Shown here piece after piece: positions 7,605 through 11,950 of a stretch of DNA of 11,950 nucleotides. Made by a program: the position numbers and the translations under genes. Every line of letters begins with the position of its first letter. The first letter of the stretch is position 1. The DNA is taken from the NCBI GenBank assembly GCA_002441145.1, contig DJVK01000003.1:1-11950 (forward strand). The letters are read 5' to 3'. The notes below the pieces were generated by a model, which was not told where the DNA came from, ran no database searches, and saw only the letters and a program-made list of their open reading frames with translations. The stretch comes from Candidatus Saccharibacteria bacterium UBA6258. Its GTDB lineage: Bacteria > Patescibacteriota > Saccharimonadia > Saccharimonadales > Saccharimonadaceae.

Positions 7605-8785
7605 TACTTTATCTCCATCTCAGCTGGCATAATCACCGGGTAGTGAGACTCGGATTTAGCCACGCTAATAACCTTAATATTCTCCCATGAATCGCACACG
7701 GTAACACCATCGCCGAGACGCACTGTCGCAGATACGGTCATTGATCCACTGCCTAAAATATTAGCCATTGAAAATTCAAATTCCCTAGACTCATTCGGTT
7801 TAAGCGAAAGTTTACTCGCATTGCGAACGTTCAAGGTATTACCGCCTGCAATCAGCTGACCTTCAGAGTCATTAAAGCGATATCCGAATACATAGTTTTC
7901 TGCACCGCGTTCATCTGCCTGGATACTTGCGCGTATAACGATTTTTGAAGTATCCGCCTCGACCTGGAAGTTATTTATTCGAACCTGCCCGTTACCCCAT
8001 CGATTCGATGACGTTTCAGTACTATTTGCGTTAGTATTAAATAGCTTTAAGTACTCGTCGGCAATAGTATCCGCCTTACCCTCATGTGCAATAAGACCAT
8101 CTTTAATTAAGATAGCTCGCTCGCAGTATTCACGTACAGCACCCATGTCGTGCGTGACAAAAATGACAGTCTTTCCCGACTTCTTTAGAGCTTTGAAGTA
8201 ATCATAGCATTTACGCTGGAAGTCTGCGTCACCCACCGCCAATACTTCGTCAACCAATAAGATGTCAGCCTCGGCTCTCGTAGCCACAGAGAACGCCAGT
8301 CGCACCTGCATGCCGGATGAATAGTTCTTGAGCTTTTGATCCATAAACTCTTTAAGCTCTGCAAACTCAACGATTTCATCGTAACGGTCGTCGATTTCCT
8401 TACGTGAAAAGCCCAGCAATGCGCCGTTGAGGTAGACGTTCTCGCGCCCTGTAAGCTCCGGATTAAAGCCTACTCCCAATTCAATAAACGGTACTAGCTT
8501 GCCGTATGTTTTGACTGAACCTTTGGTTGGCTTGTATATTTCGGCGAGTATCTTTAATAACGTACTCTTACCCGATCCATTACGTCCCAAAATTCCAAAG
8601 AACTCACCTTGTTTTATTTCAAATGAAATGTCTTTCAGCGCATGCTGGATATCTGCCGATTTATCCTTCTTCTTAAAAACGTTAACGACTGCCGTTTTGA
8701 TAGAATTATTCTTTTCGTGAGGCAATACAAAGTTCTTAGACACATGACTGACTTTTATTACTGTCGGCGCATTCTTATCGATCAT
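7604..8785 (-). CDS. wzt: ABC transporter ATP-binding protein for polysaccharide export, with C-terminal cargo domain (Wzt/TagH type)
   Basis: This 393-aa ATPase powers export of a lipid-linked glycan with the neighbouring permease. The nucleotide-binding domain spans about 8-250: Walker A GRNGSGKST at 67-75, signature YSSGMQ at 155-160 (SSG in place of LSGG, usual for this subfamily), Walker B ILLVDE at 175-180, D-loop near 185-187 and switch H212 in VTHD. An insertion near 95-110 (PFIELGVGFNPELTG) is typical of Wzt/TagH/KpsT-type exporters. A beta-rich domain of about 130 residues follows (265-393, GYRFND, LSLKPNE, SVRLG-like strands) and matches the layout of Wzt C-terminal domains, which in known cases recognise the finished polymer's end. 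The start overlaps the permease stop (TAATG). The C-terminal domain suggests a chain-end-modified polymer, as in O8/O9-type O-antigens, but this is inference. Confidence 0.95.
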   Translation of the reverse strand: MIDKNAPTVIKVSHVSKNFVLPHEKNNSIKTAVVNVFKKKDKSADIQHALKDISFEIKQGEFFGILGRNGSGKSTLLKILAEIYKPTKGSVKTYGKLVPFIELGVGFNPELTGRENVYLNGALLGFSRKEIDDRYDEIVEFAELKEFMDQKLKNYSSGMQVRLAFSVATRAEADILLVDEVLAVGDADFQRKCYDYFKALKKSGKTVIFVTHDMGAVREYCERAILIKDGLIAHEGKADTIADEYLKLFNTNANSTETSSNRWGNGQVRINNFQVEADTSKIVIRASIQADERGAENYVFGYRFNDSEGQLIAGGNTLNVRNASKLSLKPNESREFEFSMANILGSGSMTVSATVRLGDGVTVCDSWENIKVISVAKSESHYPVIMPAEMEIK

Positions 8786-9603
8786 TACACGTTCTCCGCA
8801 AATGATGGTGAACTCTTTTTAAACACGAGTGCGCCAATCATAAACGTAACTACAGCTATGGCCACAGGAATCGCAGCGTACAATATATTCCCGTCAGTCA
8901 AAGAGAATAGCGTATGCGCATCGCTACTTATAAGTGAATGGCGTGCGTCTTGGATAGTTTGAGCGATTGGATTTAATAGCAATAGTTTTGCGTAAAAATC
9001 GCCATGTTGGAGAATCATCGTAATTGGGTAAATGACAATCGAGGCATAAAATAACCCCTGCATAATAATTTCCCAGATGTAGTTAGTGTCGCGCAACTTA
9101 ACAAATAGGCTGCTGAGCAAGAACGCTAGGCCCAATGCGAAGACAAAGAGTTCAATAATAAATAGCGGTGCGAGGAACATTTCCCACTGTAAATCCACCT
9201 TGCTGATAAACATAAACACCAATATGACGACGAGGTTGATAAATAGGTTGATGAGGGCGGATATTGAACTTGCCAGTACAATCACATACTTTGGGAAGTT
9301 GATCTTACGAATAACATCACCACGGTTCACGATTGCCGTAACGCCGTTGTTTGTCACTTCGGCAAAAAAGTTCCACAACACAATTCCAAGCAGCAGCTGA
9401 ATAGGCCACTGGTCAACGTCTTTGCCTACCTTCAAAAAGAAGACAAATACCACATACATGATGACAAATAGGAACAATGGGCGCATGAGCGACCATAAGT
9501 ATCCTAACACCGAACCTTGATAGCGAAGCTTGAATTCCGTTCGCACGAGTTCTTTTAAGAGAATCAGCGAATACCCGTACTTTTGAAAGAATTGAGAAGT
9601 CAT
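8785..9603 (-). CDS. wzm: ABC-2 type polysaccharide export permease (Wzm/TagG type)
   Basis: This 272-aa membrane subunit pairs with the ATPase gene just downstream. The N-terminal cytoplasmic helix carries the family pattern LVRTEFKLRYQGSVLGYLWS at 19-38, followed by RPLF. About six membrane segments follow, near 40-58, 66-84, 107-134, 144-168, 182-198 and 241-260. Between the last two is the conserved LNPIAQTIQDAR stretch at 210-221. The length is usual for Wzm/TagG. I chose ATG 9603 rather than a TTG at 9645, because the extra 14 codons overlap a perfect extended -10 box and MTSQFFQKYG leads directly into the family helix. No ribosome site precedes 9603, so the gene is probably read from a nearly leaderless mRNA or coupled to the 72-aa gene upstream. 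It is first in the five-gene export operon. Confidence 0.95.
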   Translation of the reverse strand: MTSQFFQKYGYSLILLKELVRTEFKLRYQGSVLGYLWSLMRPLFLFVIMYVVFVFFLKVGKDVDQWPIQLLLGIVLWNFFAEVTNNGVTAIVNRGDVIRKINFPKYVIVLASSISALINLFINLVVILVFMFISKVDLQWEMFLAPLFIIELFVFALGLAFLLSSLFVKLRDTNYIWEIIMQGLFYASIVIYPITMILQHGDFYAKLLLLNPIAQTIQDARHSLISSDAHTLFSLTDGNILYAAIPVAIAVVTFMIGALVFKKSSPSFAENV

Positions 9604-9612
9604 ATGTATACT

Positions 9613-9621
9613 ATTATAGCA
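9613..9621 (-). promoter_or_regulatory. Extended -10 promoter of the export operon
   Basis: Read on the minus strand, TGC (9621-9619) is followed by a perfect TATAAT (9618-9613), which is a full extended -10 element. No good -35 lies 17 bp upstream (GCCTCA at 9641-9636), as is usual for extended -10 promoters. Transcription would start about 7 nt downstream, only about 2-4 nt before the ATG at 9603. Confidence 0.6.
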
Positions 9622-9671
9622 AAACCAGCCCTCATTGAGGCGCAATTACGGCTAGATTTGGCATGCAACGG

Positions 9672-9890
9672 CTACTCAACGCTCGTTACGCTTGATAAGC
9701 CGCGCATATCGTGCAAATCTTCGAGGCTAACGCCAGCAACGCGAGCTAGTTCCACGCGGAATCGGTGCAGCTCATCGCTATAACGCGAAACTGCTTCCTC
9801 GTGACTGTCTATATCTTCTCGGCTACAAAATTCATCAAATGAGCCTGGATTTACTGGTTTGTCGTTAATCATAGATAGTGTTTCGGCCAT
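9672..9890 (-). CDS. Small hypothetical protein (72 aa)
   Basis: The ATG at 9890 follows AAGGAG by 6 nt, the clearest ribosome site on this strand and good evidence that this is a real gene. An ATG seven codons upstream (9911) is in frame but lies before that site, so I reject it. The protein is acidic, soluble and has no membrane segment or signal. It has a loose N-terminal part (about 1-25), then a charged helix-forming part (about 26-63, SRYSDELHRFRVELARVAGV followed by SLEDLHDMRG). The only cysteine is C22. I do not recognise a family. It could be a small regulator or a partner of an enzyme. It sits between the divergent sucC promoter and the export operon, 68 bp before wzm, and may be transcribed into it. 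Function is not assigned. Confidence 0.65.
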   Translation of the reverse strand: MAETLSMINDKPVNPGSFDEFCSREDIDSHEEAVSRYSDELHRFRVELARVAGVSLEDLHDMRGLSSVTSVE

Positions 9891-9946
9891 AGATATCTCC
9901 TTATCGGTCATCTTTACAGATAATATAGTACCATAGGTACAGGCTT
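9891..9946. promoter_or_regulatory. Divergent promoter region between the 72-aa gene and sucC
   Basis: Only 56 bp separate the two start codons, so both promoters must overlap. On the plus strand TAATAT (9921-9926) or TATAGT (9924-9929) could be the sucC -10. On the minus strand TATATT or TATTAT in the same stretch could serve the 72-aa gene, leaving a leader of about 20 nt with the AAGGAG site. -35 elements are poor on both sides. Exact boxes are uncertain. Confidence 0.4.
9928..9940. repeat. Perfect 13-bp inverted repeat, candidate operator
   Basis: GTACC (9928-9932), ATA, GGTAC (9936-9940) is a perfect 5-bp-arm dyad. It lies between the candidate sucC -10 and its ATG at 9947, around the expected transcription start, which is a typical place for a repressor site. 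The arms are short, so chance is possible. Confidence 0.35.
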
Positions 9947-11002
9947 ATGAAATTACTTGAATACGAAGCAAAAGCTATATTATCCCGTTACAAAATCCCC
10001 GTTCCAGAAGGTGTGGTAGTTCGCGAGGGCGACACATTACCGTCGGCTCCAACCGTGGTAAAGTCCCAAGTCCCTATTGGCGGGCGTGGCAAGGCTGGCG
10101 GCATAAAAGTCGTCAAGCAGGCAAGTGAGCTTCGCGAAAAAATCGATGAGGTTCTGCACTTAGAAATCAAAGGTCATTTACCTACCGCCGTACTATGTGA
10201 AGAGCTGCTAGATATTAAGAATGAATACTACCTTTCCCTTGTCATCAATCGCAGCAAATCTTGTATTGAACTTGTCGCCCATAATGAAGGCGGGGTCGAA
10301 ATCGAATCGCATGATGCGAGTGAATTTTATCGCAAAGAGATTACCGGTGCCAATATTGAAGGTATCGGTGAAGGATTAGCGGATTACCTAAATCTCCCCG
10401 ACTTTACATTTGCCTTACAGGATGCACTGGAAAGCCTCTACACCTGCTTCACTGACAGCGATGCGACGCTACTCGAGATTAATCCGCTCGTATTGACCGA
10501 ACAGGGTGAATTGGCTGCTGGCGATTGCAAGATGACGCTCGATAACGCTGCGGCTTTTCGCCACAAAGAATGGGACTTCGAAGACAAGATTATCAGTGCT
10601 AACTTTGTGACGCTCGACCGCGAAGGCACCGTGGCGACCATCGCTAATGGCGCTGGACTCGCCATGGCCACTGTTGATGCGGTTACGACCGCCGGCCTAA
10701 CACCTGCGAACTTTTTGGATATCGGCGGCAATGCCACGGTAGATAAAATCGTTGAGTCTTTTGAGCAAATCATAGAATTCCCGAACGTGAATGCAATAGT
10801 CATAAACATCTTTGGTGGGATTGTTCGCTGTGACGACGTAGCGCAGGCTATTATCGCCGCACGAGATAAAATTTCACACCTGCCTACCCTTTATGTTCGC
10901 CTTAGTGGCAACCGTAGCGAAGAAGCGGCCGAATTGCTCGCAGAGCATGGATTAGCGCTCTACGAGAGCCTAGAAGATTGCATCAAGGAGTTAATTGCAT
11001 GA
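9947..11002 (+). CDS. sucC: Succinyl-CoA synthetase (ADP- or GDP-forming) beta subunit
   Basis: The beta subunit pairs with SucD to interconvert succinyl-CoA, NDP and phosphate with succinate, CoA and NTP in the cytosol. It opens with MKLLEYEAK, matching the family's N-terminus and fixing the start. An ATP-grasp domain follows with GGRGKAGG at 45-52, EGGVEIE at 114-120 and the metal-site LEINPLV at 176-182. The C-terminal CoA-ligase domain has NGAGLAM at 234-240, FLDIGGNAT near 256-264 and NIFGGIVRCD at 287-296. At 351 residues it is shorter than the 388 of E. coli SucC. The shortening appears spread over the ATP-grasp region, while catalytic motifs are kept, so it looks compact rather than broken. 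The nucleotide preference cannot be read safely. The ribosome site is weak (AGG 3 nt from the ATG). It ends in an ATGA overlap with sucD. Confidence 0.95.
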   Translation: MKLLEYEAKAILSRYKIPVPEGVVVREGDTLPSAPTVVKSQVPIGGRGKAGGIKVVKQASELREKIDEVLHLEIKGHLPTAVLCEELLDIKNEYYLSLVINRSKSCIELVAHNEGGVEIESHDASEFYRKEITGANIEGIGEGLADYLNLPDFTFALQDALESLYTCFTDSDATLLEINPLVLTEQGELAAGDCKMTLDNAAAFRHKEWDFEDKIISANFVTLDREGTVATIANGAGLAMATVDAVTTAGLTPANFLDIGGNATVDKIVESFEQIIEFPNVNAIVINIFGGIVRCDDVAQAIIAARDKISHLPTLYVRLSGNRSEEAAELLAEHGLALYESLEDCIKELIA

Positions 11003-11862
11003 TAGATCGAGCTATTTTTACTGGCAAAAACGTCATCGTGCAAGGTATTACCGGTACGCACGGTACATTCCATACACGCAATATGGTCGCCTATGGCACG
11101 AATATCATTGCTGGTACCTCACCGACTAAAGCCGGTGCTGATGTAGATGGAATACCCGTGTACGCAACGATTACCGACATTCAAAAAGATTTTACCATAG
11201 ATATATCTGTAATTTTTGTACCAGCGCCATTTGCAAAATCTGCCATATTCGAAGCAATTAATGCCAACGTCCCGCTGATTATATGCATCACAGAAAACAT
11301 TCCCGTGCATGATATGTTGCAAATTAGACAACGTATAGTAGGGAAGTCTTCTACACTTATCGGGCCCAACTGTCCTGGTGTTTTATTACCCGGCTTCCAT
11401 AATCTTGGAATCACTCCTGCCCGCCTTGCGACCCCTGGCGATACGGCCGTCGTTAGCCGCAGCGGCACCCTTACCTACGAAGCTATGGACCTACTTACCC
11501 GCCATGGCTTTGGGCAAAAGTATATCATCGGCATCGGTGGCGACATGATTCGCGGCACTGGGTTTATTGAGTGCCTTGAGATGTTCGAAGCAGACCCTGA
11601 CGTAAAACGAATCGTCATGATTGGTGAAATTGGCGGCACCGACGAAGCCGAGGCTGGCGAATTTATAAAGAGTAGCGTAACAAAACCGGTATATGCATAC
11701 GTCGCTGGCCATAGCGCCCCTGCAGGTGTGCAGATGGGTCATGCAGGGGCAATACTCGGGTCAAATGCCCTCGAATCCGCAGAGGCCAAGACGAAGCACC
11801 TTGCCGAATGCGGCGCGATTACCGCCGACAGCATAAACGACCTCATTGCAAAAGTAAACTAA
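10999..11862 (+). CDS. sucD: Succinyl-CoA synthetase alpha subunit
   Basis: The alpha subunit binds CoA and carries the histidine that is phosphorylated during the reaction. It has 287 residues, against 289 in E. coli. Motifs in order: CoA-binding GITGTHGTFH at 16-25, VPAPF at 74-78, GPNCPG at 122-127, SRSGTLTYE at 153-161, GIGGD at 178-182, MIGEIGG at 207-213, and the active-site H248 in GHAGAI. All key residues are present, so the enzyme should be active. I chose ATG 10999 because AAGGAG sits at 10985-10990, 8 nt upstream, and the protein then begins at the usual place. An in-frame TTG at 10978 adds seven residues with no support. The 4-nt ATGA overlap with sucC implies coupled translation. 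No other TCA-cycle gene lies in the window. Confidence 0.96.
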   Translation: MIDRAIFTGKNVIVQGITGTHGTFHTRNMVAYGTNIIAGTSPTKAGADVDGIPVYATITDIQKDFTIDISVIFVPAPFAKSAIFEAINANVPLIICITENIPVHDMLQIRQRIVGKSSTLIGPNCPGVLLPGFHNLGITPARLATPGDTAVVSRSGTLTYEAMDLLTRHGFGQKYIIGIGGDMIRGTGFIECLEMFEADPDVKRIVMIGEIGGTDEAEAGEFIKSSVTKPVYAYVAGHSAPAGVQMGHAGAILGSNALESAEAKTKHLAECGAITADSINDLIAKVN

Positions 11863-11864
11863 CG

Positions 11865-11870
11865 TATAAT
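11865..11870 (+). promoter_or_regulatory. TATAAT -10 box before the last glycosyltransferase
   Basis: A perfect TATAAT lies 3 nt after the sucD stop and exactly 9 nt before the ATG at 11880. No clear -35 is seen at 17 bp and no TGn extension. Transcription from it would start within about 3 nt of the ATG. An AGAGG at 11871-11875 could instead act as a ribosome site on a read-through mRNA from sucCD. Confidence 0.45.
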
Positions 11871-11879
11871 AGAGGTAGT

Positions 11880-11950
11880 ATGAAAAAATTAATCTCTGTC
11901 TTAATCCCCGCCTACAACGAAGAAGAAGTGTTAGATATGCTATATGAGCG
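11880..11950 (+). CDS. GT2 family glycosyltransferase, N-terminal fragment (cut by window end)
   Basis: Only the first 23 codons are visible. They read as a basic start (MKKL) and the strand ISVLIPAYNEEE, the classic first beta strand and nucleotide-binding turn of GT2 enzymes, including polyprenyl/dolichyl-phosphate sugar transferases. The start is supported by AGAGG at 11871-11875 and the motif position. It follows sucD by 17 nt. Whether it belongs to the sucCD transcript or has its own promoter is open, and the subfamily cannot be told from this fragment. Confidence 0.8.
   Translation, partial: MKKLISVLIPAYNEEEVLDMLYE

Noticed and set aside
9630..9640. CCTCA-T-TGAGG inverted repeat near the wzm promoter as an operator
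   Set aside because: Arms are only 5 bp with one spacer base and no second copy was noticed; chance is likely. It is also too tight a loop for a terminator of the 72-aa gene.
9604..9645. TTG start for wzm giving 14 extra residues
   Set aside because: The extra codons coincide with the extended -10 promoter and add nothing family-like; ATG 9603 fits the family N-terminus.
9891..9911. Upstream ATG for the 72-aa protein
   Set aside because: The clear AAGGAG site lies between this ATG and the one at 9890, so only the latter is served by it.
10438..10809. Long open frame antisense to sucC
   Set aside because: The sense frame encodes unmistakable SucC motifs throughout; the antisense product has no recognisable features and is a shadow.
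10978..10998. TTG start for sucD
   Set aside because: The AAGGAG at 10985-10990 falls inside this extension and serves ATG 10999; the extra residues do not match the family.

Overview
The window is dense with genes (no gap longer than about 110 bp) and is moderately AT-rich. It carries a cell-surface polysaccharide region followed by a succinyl-CoA synthetase pair. The style suggests a small-genome Candidate Phyla Radiation bacterium, most likely Saccharibacteria (TM7)-like. The signs are compact operons with 1-4 nt gene overlaps, Gram-positive-type surface genes, a secreted protein with an actinobacteria/Saccharibacteria-type wall-enzyme region, and many hypothetical membrane proteins. TGA is used as a stop (at 1644-1646 and 11000-11002), so the Gracilibacteria/Absconditabacteria code, in which TGA is glycine, does not apply. 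The taxonomic call is inference from style, not from a marker gene.

Layout. 1-957 (+): multi-pass membrane protein with a soluble tail, possibly cut at its 5' end. 958-1067: the longest gap, holding a strong imperfect dyad and a candidate promoter. 1068-4205 (+): a tightly packed three-gene unit. It encodes a membrane-anchored protein with an outer beta domain, a secreted wall-associated protein (lysozyme-like region, EF-hand-like loop, four C-terminal repeats of about 74 aa), and a polysaccharide pyruvyl transferase. 4211-9603 (-): a polysaccharide export and assembly operon transcribed towards the three-gene unit, in the order Wzm-type permease, Wzt-type ATPase with C-terminal cargo-binding domain, two GT4 glycosyltransferases, one GT2 glycosyltransferase. 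Three consecutive junctions are TAATG overlaps. 9672-9890 (-): a 72-aa protein of unknown function. 9891-9946: a short divergent promoter region with a perfect 13-bp inverted repeat. 9947-11862 (+): sucC and sucD. 11880-11950 (+): start of another GT2 glycosyltransferase, cut by the window end.

How it fits together. The minus-strand operon probably builds a glycan on a lipid carrier in the cytoplasm and exports it by the ABC-transporter route used for O-antigens and wall teichoic acids. The plus-strand unit may add pyruvate ketals to a surface glycan and supply secreted proteins that bind or trim the envelope. sucCD gives substrate-level ATP formation from an acyl-CoA. Nothing else from the TCA cycle is in view.

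No tRNA, rRNA, CRISPR array, insertion sequence or convincing intrinsic terminator was seen. The most notable signals are two perfect TATAAT boxes each exactly 9 nt upstream of an ATG (suggesting leaderless mRNAs), the repeat protein beside a pyruvyl transferase, and the structured dyad at 994-1035.
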